A DNA stretch of 64,000 nucleotides from Mycolicibacillus koreensis (GCF_002104795.1 NZ_NCXO01000013.1:20503-84502); one strand, 5' to 3'; positions 1 through 9,156 are shown, counted from the stretch's first letter. The notes: generated by a model not told the origin, from the letters alone. Translations and numbers: made by a program.

Positions 1-511
1 AGGTGTCGGGGCCGATCCGCACCGGGGTCTTGACGATGCCCTGGTCTTTGATCGGCAGGGTGATGTCGTCCATCTTGTGGTCGAAATCGACGATGTAGCA
101 CCAATCGGCCATCAGCACCGAATCACCGAGTTCGATATCGAGATAGGCGTTGATCACGTTGTCGCGGCCGAGCACCACCTTGTCGCCGAACCGCAGCGAA
201 CCCTCATGGGCGCGGATCGTGTTCTTGTCGCCGATGTGCACCCAGCGACCGATCTCCAGTTGCGCCAGTTCGGGGGTGGCCTGGATCTCCACGTCCTTGC
301 CCAAAAACACCATGCCGCGGGTGATGATGTGCGGATTGGTCAACTTGAACTTGGCCAGCCGCCAGTACCTGACGAGGTACCACGGGGTGTAGGCCCGGTT
401 GGCCAGCACCCATTTCAGCGAGGCCCGGGTGAGGAACCGGGCCTGGCGGGGATCGCGCAGCCGGGAACCCCGCCACCGTTTGTGGATGGGGGCGCCCCAC
501 ATGGTGGTCAT
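1..511 (-). CDS. Hexapeptide-repeat acyltransferase, Rv3034c-like (3' end cut by window)
   Basis: The reading frame is open from an ATG at 511 down to position 1, giving about 170 residues with the C-terminus outside the window. The N-terminal part is basic and tryptophan-rich (MTTMWGAPIHKRWRGSR). From about residue 75 it shows the loose hexapeptide pattern of left-handed beta-helix acyltransferases (LEIGRWVHIGDKNTI, LRFGDKVVLGRDNVI, IELGDSVLMADW). The closest match I recall is M. tuberculosis Rv3034c, a putative acetyl/acyltransferase in the gene group proposed for methylglucose lipopolysaccharide (MGLP) assembly. It is divergent from the PQQ-propeller gene that follows. The exact acyl donor and acceptor are not visible in the sequence. 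Confidence 0.8.
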   Translation of the reverse strand, partial: MTTMWGAPIHKRWRGSRLRDPRQARFLTRASLKWVLANRAYTPWYLVRYWRLAKFKLTNPHIITRGMVFLGKDVEIQATPELAQLEIGRWVHIGDKNTIRAHEGSLRFGDKVVLGRDNVINAYLDIELGDSVLMADWCYIVDFDHKMDDITLPIKDQGIVKTPVRIGPDT

Positions 512-561
512 GACCGGAAAGCCTACGCGAGCGGTTTACCGCGACCCGATACGCTCACCTG

Positions 562-1857
562 ATGCTGCGCCGGTTCCTTCCGACCGCGGCCGCGCTGGTG
601 GTGACGCTGGCCGGCTGCACCAACACCGACTCCTGGGTGGAGCCGGTGGCCTCGGCGGGCTGGTCGGCCCCCTACGCCGACGCGGCCAACAGCAGCTACA
701 CCGAAACCGCCGGCGCGTCAGCGCTGGCGTTGGCCTGGACCCGCTCGGTCAAGGGCGATCTCGGTGCCGGACCGGCACTCAGCGAGACCGGGTATCTGGG
801 GCTCAACGCGCAGACCGACGCGGGATGCTCGCTGATGCAGTGGGAGGACGACAACGCCGGCCGGCAGCGCTGGTGTCTGCGGCTGGCGCAGGGCGGCGGC
901 TTCGCCGGGGTGCTGTTCGACAAGTTCGACAACCTGTATGTGGGTGAGCCGGGCCAGATGCTGGCGTTCCCGATCACCCAGTGGGTGCGCTGGCGCCAAC
1001 CGGTGATCGGGATGCCGACCACGCCGCGGATGCTCGACCCGGGCCGTCTGCTGGTAGTGACCCATCTCGGGCAGGTGCTGGTGTTCGACGCCCACCGCGG
1101 CACCGTGGTGGGCACCCCGCTGGATCTCGTCGAAGGGGTGGCGCCCACCGATCCGCGCCGCGGGCTCGGCGACTGCGCCCGCGGCGGGCCGGCGTGCCCG
1201 GTGGCGGCCCCACCGGCGTTCGACGCCGGGACCAACCTGGTGGTGCTCAACCTGTGGGAGCCCGGCGCCGACGCCCCGGTGCTGGCGGGCCTGCGCTACC
1301 ACCCGGGAGGCTCCCCCCAGTTCACCCGGGAGTGGGCCTCAAGCGCGGTCGGCGACGGCGCACTGGGCGCCCCGGTGTTCGCCGCCGACGGCCAGACCGT
1401 CTACGTCACCGGCCGCGACGAGCAGCTGTGGGCGCTGGACGCCGCCGACGGCTCCGCGAAGTGGTCGGCGCCGTTGGGGTTCGCGGCCCAGACCCCGCCG
1501 GCGGTCTCCCCCGACGGGGTGATCGTGGCCGGCGGCGGCCCGCAGACCGATCTGGTGGCGATCCGCGACGACGACGACCACGGCGAGCCGTTGTGGCGCC
1601 GCGACGACGTCACCCCGCTGGCCACCGCCGGCCTGGCCGGCGACAAGGTCGCCTACACGGTGGTCGACGGCACCTCGGTGGGCCCGACCGGGCTGTCGCT
1701 GCTGGTGTTCGACCCCGGCGACGGGCGCACCCTCAACAGCTATCCGCTGCCGGAGGCCTCCGGATTCCCGGTGGGGGTGGCGGTCGGGTCCGACCGGAGC
1801 GTGGTCACCGCCACCAGCGCCGGGCAGGTGTACAGCTTCGCCCCCACCGGGTCATGA
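562..1857 (+). CDS. PQQ-like beta-propeller lipoprotein, Rv3035-like
   Basis: This 431-residue protein begins with a lipoprotein signal (MLRRFLPTAAALVVTLAGC) whose lipobox LAGC puts the lipidated Cys at residue 19. The mature part has repeated blades of the PQQ/WD type, such as VYVTGRDEQLWALDAADGSA and a preceding GAPVFAADGQ, which point to a beta-propeller at the outer face of the membrane. The position next to the Rv3034c-like acyltransferase matches Rv3035. Such propellers usually serve as binding scaffolds, and no catalytic residues can be assigned. Its stop codon overlaps the next gene (ATGA), so the two are translationally coupled. Confidence 0.85.
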   Translation: MLRRFLPTAAALVVTLAGCTNTDSWVEPVASAGWSAPYADAANSSYTETAGASALALAWTRSVKGDLGAGPALSETGYLGLNAQTDAGCSLMQWEDDNAGRQRWCLRLAQGGGFAGVLFDKFDNLYVGEPGQMLAFPITQWVRWRQPVIGMPTTPRMLDPGRLLVVTHLGQVLVFDAHRGTVVGTPLDLVEGVAPTDPRRGLGDCARGGPACPVAAPPAFDAGTNLVVLNLWEPGADAPVLAGLRYHPGGSPQFTREWASSAVGDGALGAPVFAADGQTVYVTGRDEQLWALDAADGSAKWSAPLGFAAQTPPAVSPDGVIVAGGGPQTDLVAIRDDDDHGEPLWRRDDVTPLATAGLAGDKVAYTVVDGTSVGPTGLSLLVFDPGDGRTLNSYPLPEASGFPVGVAVGSDRSVVTATSAGQVYSFAPTGS

Positions 1858-2216
1858 GCACCCATCCCGTCCCCCCGACCCCGCGCCGTGGCGGCACCGC
1901 CGATCTCGTCGCCACGGTGCTGCTACTGGTGGCGCAGCTGCTGCTCTACGCGATGACGATGATGGTGCTGGGGCTGATGGTGATGAGCACCGACAACTGC
2001 GCCTACGTCGAATGCGGTGACGAGGCCTGGCTGGCCCGGGCGCTGGCCCTCGGGTTCTGGAGCGGCGGGGCACTGTTGGCCACCACCGTGACCGTCTCGG
2101 TGATCCGACGTCGGCGCAAGCGGCTCACGTTCTTCGTCCCGATCCTGGGTCTGATCGCCCAGCTCGGGCTGGGCGCGGTGGGCCTGGCGCTGGAATCGCT
2201 GGCCGGGCCGCTGTAG
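1854..2216 (+). CDS. Small polytopic membrane protein
   Basis: The 120-residue frame starts at the ATG that overlaps the stop of the propeller gene by four bases. It has three probable membrane spans: one at about residues 17-44 (ATVLLLVAQLLLYAMTMMVL), one at about 62-82, and one at about 92-115. A basic loop, RRRRKRL, lies between the second and third. The loop after the first span holds two cysteines (DNCAYVECGDEAW) that could form an extracytoplasmic disulphide. I do not recognise the family. The ATGA overlap suggests the protein works with the lipoprotein, perhaps as a membrane partner. Confidence 0.7.
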   Translation: MSTHPVPPTPRRGGTADLVATVLLLVAQLLLYAMTMMVLGLMVMSTDNCAYVECGDEAWLARALALGFWSGGALLATTVTVSVIRRRRKRLTFFVPILGLIAQLGLGAVGLALESLAGPL

Positions 2217-2234
2217 CCGGCTCGGCGCGCCGGC

Positions 2235-2936
2235 TCAGCCCAGCGCGAGCGGCGGGATCGCCGAGCGGGCCACCCGCGCCGAGGTCGCCCCGGACGCCAG
2301 CGGCAGCAGTTCGCCGGGCGCGAAGAAGAAGATCACCTCGTCGTCGGTGATCGCGAAGTTCTGGTAGTGCGCCGGGTCGGTGCCGGTGCCCGGCAGCACC
2401 GCGGCCCGCCAGCCCAGTTGGCGTTCCAGATCGCGCTGCACCAGCGGGAACACCTTCTCCAGCACGTCACTGCTAGGGGTGTCGGGGCCGAAGAGCGTGT
2501 CGAAGGTGATCGGCCGGTGGCGGTTCAGGTCGTAGGTGAACGTCTTGTACCAGGTCGCCGGATGCGGACCGCCGACATCCTGGTAGATCTTGAGCACCAC
2601 GCTCTCGGTGCCGCCCGGGGGCTGGCCCGACCGGTAGCGTTCGGCGCTGCCGTCCATCTCGTAGGGCACCGCGCGGGGGCCGGGCATCTGCGCGACGCTG
2701 ACGAACCCGTCGCGGTTTTGCACCACATAGTCGGTGAGGGCGTCCTGATCGGCGTAGTCGGTGGGAAACACCAGGTTCAGCCGGTAGCGCTCGGTGGTGG
2801 TCTGCAGACGGCAGAGCTGCTCGGCTTCGCCGACCCCGCCGAGGTCCGCACACGACACCTCGGCGGCGGCGACCGGTATCCCCATGAAGGCGGCGGCGAT
2901 CCCGAGCGAAACGGCGGCGGCGACTCTGCGCATCAT
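2235..2936 (-). CDS. Secreted DUF3298/RsiV-like protein, TB22.2 (Rv3036c)-like
   Basis: From the tandem ATG at 2936/2933 the product is about 233 residues with a clear signal peptide (MMRRVAAAVSLGIAAAFMGI, cleavage near AAA-EVSC). An in-frame upstream ATG at 2957 would put seven extra residues before the basic n-region and is less likely. The C-terminal half carries the RsiV/DUF3298 signature: VGGPHPATWYKTFTYDL followed by PITFDTLFG. The M. tuberculosis counterpart is the secreted antigen TB22.2, reported to have esterase activity. No Ser-His-Asp triad can be read confidently here. It is convergent with the small membrane protein gene. Confidence 0.8.
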   Translation of the reverse strand: MMRRVAAAVSLGIAAAFMGIPVAAAEVSCADLGGVGEAEQLCRLQTTTERYRLNLVFPTDYADQDALTDYVVQNRDGFVSVAQMPGPRAVPYEMDGSAERYRSGQPPGGTESVVLKIYQDVGGPHPATWYKTFTYDLNRHRPITFDTLFGPDTPSSDVLEKVFPLVQRDLERQLGWRAAVLPGTGTDPAHYQNFAITDDEVIFFFAPGELLPLASGATSARVARSAIPPLALG

Positions 2937-2978
2937 CGGTGGTCTGGTCCAGTCCATCAGCAGGGGCGGTGAAGCTGC

Positions 2979-4187
2979 TCAGCTTACCGTCAGGTCCGCG
3001 TTCCCGCGGGTCGCCCGGCAGACAAACGCGGTGGCCTTGGCCGCCGCCCCGGCGCCGATGCGGGTCACGATCACCGACAGCGACGCGGCGCCGCGCGGCC
3101 GCAGCCGCCGCCGCAGGGCGTCGGGGTCCACGTCGACACCGCGCACCAGGATCTCCACCGCCCCGCAGTCGCGGGCGGCCAGCGCCGCACGCAGCGACTT
3201 CTCCTTATAGGGCAGCTGGTCGAGCACCTCGAAGCCGCGGATTCCCGGCGGCAGCGTGTCACCGGACAGGTAGGCGATCGCCGGGTCGAGCTGCCACAGC
3301 TGGTGGCGGGCGCCGTAGTGGCGGACCAGCCCGGCACGCACCACCGCACCGTCGGGGTCGATGAGGTAGCGCCCGGCCGCACCGACCGGGCAGTCGTCGG
3401 GATCGGCGTCGGTGAGCTGCTCACCACTGTCGAGCAGGACCGCGCGGCGGCGCACCCCGGCGGTGGCCAGCCCCGGTGACCACAGGCAGGCCTCCCGCAC
3501 CGATCCGGCCAGCGAGCTGACGGTGATCTCGCCGTGAAATCCCAGTCGCCCCAGCGCGGCGAAGTCGATCCCGGGGGCGACTTTGACCACCAGGTCGCGG
3601 TCGCGGTAGGTCTTTAGCAGCGCGTCGAGGGCCGGGCGGTAGGCGCGCGGATCGAACCGGCGCTGCCCGCCGGAGCGTCGTGCCGGGTCGGCGACGATGA
3701 CCGGGGTGGTGCTGATCGGCTGCAGCGCATCGGCGCGGCACAGCGCCACCGCCCCCGCCAGGTTGTGGTCGGCCATCGCCAGGCGCACCGGGTCGAGGTC
3801 GCTGCCGAGCAGGTCGGCCGCGGTGTCGCGCAGTGCGGCCAACTCGGTGCCGATCGAGCAGGTGACGTCGTGGACGACCCGCCCGGCGAGCCGCTCGGCG
3901 CGGTAGCGCGCCACCGCCGCGGCGCTGGCCTGCTGCAACGCGTCGGAGGTGAACAGCCACTCGGCGCTGCCGGGCAGCTCCGCCAGTTTCGTCGCCGCGC
4001 GGCGGCGCAGCAGCACGGTCTCGACGAGCGCCCCGGCGTGGTTGCCGTGGGCGGAGCGAACCGCCGTCACGTCGGCCAGCCGGGTGGCGGGGCTCAGCGC
4101 GTGACGCGCGGTGTCGGCGAGGGCGTCCCGCCCGGGCCGCGAGCGCAGGTAGGCGACGTCGTCACGGTCGAACGGGTAGCCGACCAT
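2979..4187 (-). CDS. Class I SAM methyltransferase with THUMP-like C-terminus, Rv3037c-like
   Basis: The 402-residue protein has a Rossmann methyltransferase core. The SAM-binding loop is at about residues 107-115 (DVTCSIGTEL), the acidic strand-2 end is in GSDLDPVRLAMADHN at about 128-142, and a motif-IV-like VIVADPARRSGG follows. The last 70 residues (SLRAALAARDCGAVEILVRG, then SLSVIVTRIGAG) match the THUMP-like end domain of this actinobacterial family. Rv3037c belongs to the cluster proposed for MGLP synthesis and was suggested to methylate the polysaccharide. A THUMP-like tail would equally suit an RNA substrate, so the substrate is open. Only ten bases separate it from the upstream methyltransferase gene, which suggests one operon. 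Confidence 0.8.
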   Translation of the reverse strand: MVGYPFDRDDVAYLRSRPGRDALADTARHALSPATRLADVTAVRSAHGNHAGALVETVLLRRRAATKLAELPGSAEWLFTSDALQQASAAAVARYRAERLAGRVVHDVTCSIGTELAALRDTAADLLGSDLDPVRLAMADHNLAGAVALCRADALQPISTTPVIVADPARRSGGQRRFDPRAYRPALDALLKTYRDRDLVVKVAPGIDFAALGRLGFHGEITVSSLAGSVREACLWSPGLATAGVRRRAVLLDSGEQLTDADPDDCPVGAAGRYLIDPDGAVVRAGLVRHYGARHQLWQLDPAIAYLSGDTLPPGIRGFEVLDQLPYKEKSLRAALAARDCGAVEILVRGVDVDPDALRRRLRPRGAASLSVIVTRIGAGAAAKATAFVCRATRGNADLTVS

Positions 4188-4197
4188 CAGCGGTCGG

Positions 4198-5169
4198 TCA
4201 GGACGGCTTCACCCCGGTGACCATCACGTTGTAGAACCAGCCCTTGGGCACCACCTGCCGCCAGACGTTGGTGTCGACCCAGCTCAGCGCGGTCCAGCTG
4301 GAGAACGCGAACCGGGCCCAGCCCCAGCCGAGCCTTCCCGGCGGGACCGCCGCCTCGAAGGTGCGCACCGGCCAGCCCAGCATGGCGGCGGTGAACTCCT
4401 CGCTGGCGGTGGCGATGTCGACCGCGCCGGCGCGGGAGGCCATCGCCTCCAGGTCGGCGGGTTCGAAGGTGTGCAGGTCGACGACCGCCTCCAGGGCGGC
4501 GGCGCGGGAGGATTCGTCGAGCTCGGTCTGCGGGCGCCGCCAGCCCCCCAGGCCGGGCAGTTTGGTGAGGTTGGTGGTGATGCGCCAGGTCAGGGTCGAC
4601 AGGCCGCGGGCGTAGCCGTTGCCGACGGTGGTGGGCTCGCCGGCGAAGACGAACCGGCCGCCGGGCTTGAGCACCCGCAGCACCTCCCGCAGCGACAATT
4701 CGACGTCGGGGATGTGGTGCAGCACCGCGTGACCGACCACCAGGTCGAAGGTGTTGTCCTCATACGGGATGCCTTCGGCGTCGGCGACGCGGCCGTCGAT
4801 GTCCAGGCCCAGTCCCTGGCCGTTGCGCACGGCCACCTTGACCATGCCCGGGGACAGGTCGGTGACGCTGCCGCGGCGGGCCACCCCCGACTGCATCAGG
4901 TTGAGCAGGAAGAATCCGGTCCCGCAGCCCAGTTCCAGGGCCCGGTCATACGGCAGGTCACGGCGTGCCTCGTCGGCGGGAACGATCGCGTCGAACCGGC
5001 CGCGGGCGTAGTCGACGCAGCGCTGATCGTAGGAGATCGACCACTTGTCGTCGTAGCTCTCGGCTTCCCAGTCGTGGTAGAGGATCTGGGCGAGTTTGCT
5101 GTCGTGGCGGGCGGCCTCCACCTGCTCGGCGGTGGCGTGCGGGTTTGGTGCCGGGTCGGTAGTCGTCAT
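4198..5169 (-). CDS. SAM-dependent methyltransferase, Rv3038c-like
   Basis: This 323-residue class I methyltransferase has motif I as ALELGCGTGFFLL at about residues 77-89, then SVTDLSPGMVKVA (strand 2), FDLVVGHAVLHHIPDVE (motif post-IV, typical of Methyltransf_11) and RVLKPGGRFVFAGEP. The C-terminal third is longer than the minimal fold, probably a lid domain for the acceptor. It is the first gene of a short operon with the Rv3037c-like gene. The substrate is not apparent. The ATG at 5169 is preferred because the sequence upstream is non-coding and the N-terminus matches the usual length. Confidence 0.82.
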   Translation of the reverse strand: MTTTDPAPNPHATAEQVEAARHDSKLAQILYHDWEAESYDDKWSISYDQRCVDYARGRFDAIVPADEARRDLPYDRALELGCGTGFFLLNLMQSGVARRGSVTDLSPGMVKVAVRNGQGLGLDIDGRVADAEGIPYEDNTFDLVVGHAVLHHIPDVELSLREVLRVLKPGGRFVFAGEPTTVGNGYARGLSTLTWRITTNLTKLPGLGGWRRPQTELDESSRAAALEAVVDLHTFEPADLEAMASRAGAVDIATASEEFTAAMLGWPVRTFEAAVPPGRLGWGWARFAFSSWTALSWVDTNVWRQVVPKGWFYNVMVTGVKPS

Positions 5170-5261
5170 GGTGGGGTTAGCCTAACGGCCGGTCCAGGCC
5201 GGGGGAAAACTGCCGTGACCGGGTGTGCGCGTGGTGTGGCGGCGTGGCGGGCGGGTGGCGA

Positions 5262-5315
5262 AACGGCCGGGCCGCGCGGAGACGGGGGGATCTCTCGCAG
5301 GGCGGCCCGGCCGTT
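5262..5315 (-). terminator. Terminator-like hairpin after the histidine phosphatase gene
   Basis: Perfect 14-nt arms (aacggccgggccgc at 5262-5275 and gcggcccggccgtt at 5302-5315) with a 26-nt loop start seven bases past the stop codon at 5322-5324. There is no U-tract on the transcribed strand, as is common for GC-rich mycobacterial terminators. The rest of 5170-5321 shows no coding potential. Confidence 0.55.
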
Positions 5316-5321
5316 GCCGGT

Positions 5322-6641
5322 CTAGAAGGCCATGCCGGCGAGCAGGCTGGCGATGAGCTCGGCCAGCTGGCCCGGCAGCAGCCCCATCAGGCCGTCGGCG
5401 GCTGCGGGCAGGAACCCGGCCAGGTCGGTGGGCAGGATGTCGCCCAGCCCGCTGGGCAGCAGGTCGGTGAACATCCCCGAAAGATCACCGAGTCCACCGC
5501 CGCCGGAGAACAACCCTCCGATGGCATCCAGGCCGAACTCCTCCAGGCTGGGCGCCTTGAACGCGTCGACGATGTCGGCGATCATCGCCCCGGGGTAGCC
5601 GAGCGTGGTCTTGGCGATGTCGGTGAGGCCGCCTTCCAGGGCGCCGAAGAGGTCCCCGGCGTACGGTCCCTGGCCCAGTGCCGCCTCGATGACGTGGGTG
5701 AGCGCGGCTTGCGGGGCGACCATCAGGTCGCGGGTGTTGACGAACAGGTCCTGCCAGAGGTTGGCGGCGCCGACGTGGTCACCGTTCCACATGTCCAGGG
5801 TCCAGTCTCCGGGACTGCCGCTGACCACGACCTGATCGGTGTTGCTCAGCGGGTCGGTGAACATCATCAGCGGGTTGGGGTTGTTCACGTTCATCTGGGT
5901 CCAGGCCATGATCGCCGCGGCGTGGGAGAACGCGGCGGCCTTACCGCCCGATCCGACCTGCCCGGCGATGTAGTCGACCGCGTCGGTGAAGTTGTCGTTG
6001 AACACCACACCGTTGAAGTTGGTCATCGAGCCCCACTCGGGGACGATCGGAAAGCCGAGCGTCCAAAGGAACGGCGGCAGGATGTAGAGGATCTCGTTGA
6101 GCCGGCCGAGTGGTTGCATCAGCGAACCCAGAAACGAGCCCTTGTCGAGGATCCCGGCGTTGATCTCGTTGAGTCCGCCGAGAATATTCCCGGAGGCAAA
6201 CGCCGTCTCAGTCCCCGCGACCGTGTCCGGGATCTGACTGATATCCGGTAGATCCCCCTCGTGCAACAACGAGTACAGAAGCGGCCATGCGGTCTGCTGG
6301 GCCCGCAGGAAGTCCGAGGCGAATACCCCCGATTTGTCAACCCCGGTCACGTCGAGGTCACCCACGATGTCAATCGCCTGCTGCAAACCCGCGGGACTGA
6401 GTTCCGCCCCCGGCGGCACCGTCCCCACCAGGTTGGCGACGTTGTCCAACGACTCCCCGTGCCGGATGAAATCGATGACCACATCCCCGGCGCTCATCAG
6501 CTGAACCGAGATGTTCTGCACCGAGATGTCCGGGATCTGCACGCTCGTCGGCGGGGCGACCAGCGGGGCGGCGGCGATCATGCCGGCGCCGGCCAGGGCG
6601 ATCGCGGTGGTGGCCCAGGGGCGGGTGGCGCGTTGCTGCAT
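5322..6641 (-). CDS. Secreted histidine-phosphatase-family protein
   Basis: The chosen ATG at 6641 gives 439 residues and an uninterrupted signal peptide (MQQRATRPWATTAIALAGAG...), with a GAGGA site upstream. The earlier in-frame start at 6692 would prepend a polar stretch. The catalytic RHGE of the phosphoglycerate-mutase-like superfamily is at residues 60-63 (VIDFIRHGES), and a second conserved His lies in AAAFSHAAAI. About 110 C-terminal residues are hydrophobic and Gly/Leu-rich (FSGGGGLGDLSGMFTDLLPS) and end in aromatic MAF. Mycobacteria have several such exported proteins, some fused to PE or PGRS regions. The substrate is unknown; phosphate ester hydrolysis outside the membrane is an inference from the fold and export signal. 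Confidence 0.8.
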   Translation of the reverse strand: MQQRATRPWATTAIALAGAGMIAAAPLVAPPTSVQIPDISVQNISVQLMSAGDVVIDFIRHGESLDNVANLVGTVPPGAELSPAGLQQAIDIVGDLDVTGVDKSGVFASDFLRAQQTAWPLLYSLLHEGDLPDISQIPDTVAGTETAFASGNILGGLNEINAGILDKGSFLGSLMQPLGRLNEILYILPPFLWTLGFPIVPEWGSMTNFNGVVFNDNFTDAVDYIAGQVGSGGKAAAFSHAAAIMAWTQMNVNNPNPLMMFTDPLSNTDQVVVSGSPGDWTLDMWNGDHVGAANLWQDLFVNTRDLMVAPQAALTHVIEAALGQGPYAGDLFGALEGGLTDIAKTTLGYPGAMIADIVDAFKAPSLEEFGLDAIGGLFSGGGGLGDLSGMFTDLLPSGLGDILPTDLAGFLPAAADGLMGLLPGQLAELIASLLAGMAF

Positions 6642-6667
6642 GGGGCGATCCTCGCAAGTCGATGTTT

Positions 6668-6689
6668 CGATACGAGCCGCCTCGTATCG
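6668..6689. promoter_or_regulatory. 22-bp palindrome upstream of the histidine phosphatase
   Basis: Arms cgatacgag and ctcgtatcg (9 nt each) flank ccgc, 27-48 bases before the phosphatase ATG. An AT-rich block (taagttactttaag) lies just further upstream and may hold the promoter. The size fits a TetR-type operator or a leader hairpin. No regulator gene is adjacent. Confidence 0.4.
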
Positions 6690-6836
6690 CAATGTGCGCC
6701 TAAGTTACTTTAAGGATGATCTCAGGTCAAGGGGTGCGCCCGGAATTTTCTCGGCAGTGTTCCCCCAGCTCAGTGCTGTGGGACCGCGCTGCCGCGCAGC
6801 GGAGTCAGCTGAGTCGCGGCTGTCAGTAGGCGGCTG

Positions 6837-7496
6837 TCAGGAGAAGGCGGCGTCGATGCCGGCCTTGGCGGCGGCCAGCGCCTGCGGCGGCGCCTCGGCG
6901 AACCGGCCCACCCAGGCCACCGCCGCCTCATACACACCGTCGGGAGCGACCATGTCGTCGATGAGCCCCAGCGCCAGCGCCTCCTCGGCGTCGAAGAAAC
7001 GCCCGCTGTACACCAGTTCCTTGGCGCGACTCGCGCCGACGGTGCGCGCCAATCGGACCAGACCGTCGGCGTCGGGCACCAGGTCGGCGAGGATCTCGGT
7101 CGCCCCGAATTTCACGTTGTCCCCCGCGATGCGCCAGTCGGTGGCCAACGCCAGGCTCAGTCCCCCACCGAGGGCGTAGCCCGTGAGGGCAGCAACTGTC
7201 GGCTTCGGGATCGCGGCCACCGCGGCAGCGGCGTCGGCGCGGACCCGGCCGGCTACCGCGGTCTCCTGCGCATTGAGTGTTCGCAGTTCGGGCACATCGT
7301 CGCCGGCGCTGAAGATTTCGTGGCCACCGTAGAGGATGACCGCGGCGATGTCGTCGCGGCGCGTGGCCTCACCGGCCGCCGCGACGATCTCCCGGTATGC
7401 CTGGCGGGTCAGCGCATTGGTGGGCGGGCGGCTGATCGTGATCGTGCCCACCGCGGGATGGGCATCAGCGGTGCGCAGGTGAACGAATTCGCTCAC
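6837..7496 (-). CDS. echA17: Enoyl-CoA hydratase/isomerase, EchA17 (short C-terminus)
   Basis: The frame from GTG at 7496 encodes 219 residues of the crotonase family. The oxyanion-hole segments are visible as [12 protein letters not shown] (motif I) and [20 protein letters not shown] (motif II), followed by [19 protein letters not shown]. Crotonases normally have 250-270 residues. Here the protein ends at [12 protein letters not shown], so the C-terminal helices that pack the active site or trimer appear to be missing. The frames beyond the stop do not restore them. The GTGA start overlaps the Nudix stop. The assignment to EchA17 (Rv3039c) rests on gene order and sequence resemblance. Confidence 0.8.
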   Translation of the reverse strand: MSEFVHLRTADAHPAVGTITISRPPTNALTRQAYREIVAAAGEATRRDDIAAVILYGGHEIFSAGDDVPELRTLNAQETAVAGRVRADAAAAVAAIPKPTVAALTGYALGGGLSLALATDWRIAGDNVKFGATEILADLVPDADGLVRLARTVGASRAKELVYSGRFFDAEEALALGLIDDMVAPDGVYEAAVAWVGRFAEAPPQALAAAKAGIDAAFS

Positions 7497-8317
7497 TGCG
7501 CCCACCCTTGGGGCAGCCCATCGGGGCGCTGCGCCAACGCGGCGTTGTAGCGGTCGGAGTCGAAGAACTCGATGTGCCAGTTGTCGCCGTCCATCGTCAG
7601 GTTCGGCTGCACCGGGGTGATGGTGCGCTCCACGGCAAGGACCTCGGCGACGGTGCGCCCGGCCAGCGAGTCCAGCTGGGTCCAAGTGGGCGGCAACAAC
7701 AAGTTGCGTCCGGCGGCGAAGTCGTCGATCGCCGCCTGGGGCTTCACCCAGTCCGCGGTGTCCGACTCGGTGTTCTCGCCGTCGGCGCTCTGGCCCTGCG
7801 GCAGCGCACCGACGAAAAAGTAGGTGTCATACCGCCGCGTGCGTTCGGCTTCCGGGGTTACCCAATTGGCCCACGGGCGCAGCAGATCTGCGCGCAACAC
7901 CAGTTGCTCGGCGCGCAGGAACTCCGCGAACGACAATGTGTTGGCGGCCAGTGCGCGCCGCTGCTCGCCGTAGATCGACGGATCGGACACGATCGCGGCC
8001 GGGTCGTCGGCCGGTCCGGCGAACAACACGCCGGACTCCTCGAAGGTCTCGCGGGCCGCCGCACACACCAACGCCTCGGCCAGGTCGGTGTCGACGCCGA
8101 ACCTCTGCGCCCACCATCCGGGATTGGGTCCCTCCCAGCCGATCTCGGCGGTACGGTCTCGCTTGTCGACTCCCCCGCCGGGAAACACCATCACCCGCGG
8201 CGCGAACTGCATGCTGGCCGCACGGCGCATCAAGAACACGTCGAGGTCTCGTGCACCTGCGGTGTTGTCGCGGATCAACATCACGGTGGCGGCCGGTCGT
8301 GGCGTCAACGGTGTCAT
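7493..8317 (-). CDS. Nudix hydrolase, Rv3040c-like
   Basis: The 274-residue protein has the long-insertion Nudix architecture resembling NUDT19. [10 protein letters not shown] at about residues 45-54 is separated by some 35 residues from the catalytic helix [16 protein letters not shown] at about 87-102, where the REXXEE Glu residues bind Mg2+. An ATG at 8317 is preferred over the TTG one codon upstream, and it shares one base with the stop of the ABC gene (TGATG). Related enzymes hydrolyse CoA or dinucleotide substrates. Linkage to an enoyl-CoA hydratase would suit an acyl-CoA substrate, but that is inference. Confidence 0.82.
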   Translation of the reverse strand: MTPLTPRPAATVMLIRDNTAGARDLDVFLMRRAASMQFAPRVMVFPGGGVDKRDRTAEIGWEGPNPGWWAQRFGVDTDLAEALVCAAARETFEESGVLFAGPADDPAAIVSDPSIYGEQRRALAANTLSFAEFLRAEQLVLRADLLRPWANWVTPEAERTRRYDTYFFVGALPQGQSADGENTESDTADWVKPQAAIDDFAAGRNLLLPPTWTQLDSLAGRTVAEVLAVERTITPVQPNLTMDGDNWHIEFFDSDRYNAALAQRPDGLPQGWAQ

Positions 8318-9156
8318 CAAAACCTCCGGTGGGCGGCACGGCTGCGGGTACGGCGAGCGAAATAGCGCCCGTCGATGACATCGAGGCTGATCGACTGCCC
8401 GAACGCCGCGGACAGGTTCTCCGCGGTCAGCACGTCGGTCAACAGCCCCGAGGCGACCACGGTGCCCTCCGAGAGCAGCAGGCAGTGACTGAACCCCGGG
8501 GGGATCTCTTCGACGTGGTGGGTGACCAGCACCAGCGCCGGGGCGTCGGGGTCGGCGGCCAGGTCCGCCAGCCGCGCAACCAGTTCCTCGCGCCCACCGA
8601 GGTCCAGCCCGGCGGCCGGTTCGTCCAGCAGCAGCAACTCCGGATCGGTCATCAACGCCCGGGCGATCAGCACCCGTTTGCGTTCCCCTTCCGACAGGGT
8701 GCCGTGGCGGCGGTCCGCGAGATGCTCAGCGCCCAGGCTCTCCAGCAGGTCGATCGCCCGGTGATAGTCGACCTCGTCGTAGCGCTCCCGCCACCGGCCC
8801 AGCACCGCGTAGCCGGCGGAGACCACCAGATCGCGCACCACCTCGTCATCGGGGATGCGGTGGGACAGCGCCGAGGAACTCAACCCGATCCGGGCCCGCA
8901 GTTCGGTGACATCGACCCGGCCGAGTCGCTCGCCGAGCACGTGGGCGACCCCGCTGGTGGGGTGTTCGGTGGCCGCCGCGATACGCAACAGGGAGGTCTT
9001 GCCTGCCCCGTTGGGACCGACCACCACCCACCGCTCGTCCAGTTCGACCGACCAGTCCAGGGGTCCGACCAGGGTGTGCCCGCCGCGCTGCAGCGAGACA
9101 CCGGCGAAGTCGAGCAGCAGGTCGGGGTCGACTGCGTCGGCTTCGTTGTCAGGCAC
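8317..9156 (-). CDS. ABC transporter ATP-binding protein, Rv3041c-like
   Basis: The 279-residue single ATPase domain has Walker A GPNGAGKT at 47-54, signature LSEGE at 154-158, Walker B LLLLDEP at 174-180 and the H-loop VTHHVEE. No permease gene is nearby, so it either pairs with a distant membrane component or acts as a soluble ABC-type protein. It overlaps the Nudix gene by one base and heads the ABC-Nudix-echA17 operon. Confidence 0.85.
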   Translation of the reverse strand: MPDNEADAVDPDLLLDFAGVSLQRGGHTLVGPLDWSVELDERWVVVGPNGAGKTSLLRIAAATEHPTSGVAHVLGERLGRVDVTELRARIGLSSSALSHRIPDDEVVRDLVVSAGYAVLGRWRERYDEVDYHRAIDLLESLGAEHLADRRHGTLSEGERKRVLIARALMTDPELLLLDEPAAGLDLGGREELVARLADLAADPDAPALVLVTHHVEEIPPGFSHCLLLSEGTVVASGLLTDVLTAENLSAAFGQSISLDVIDGRYFARRTRSRAAHRRF

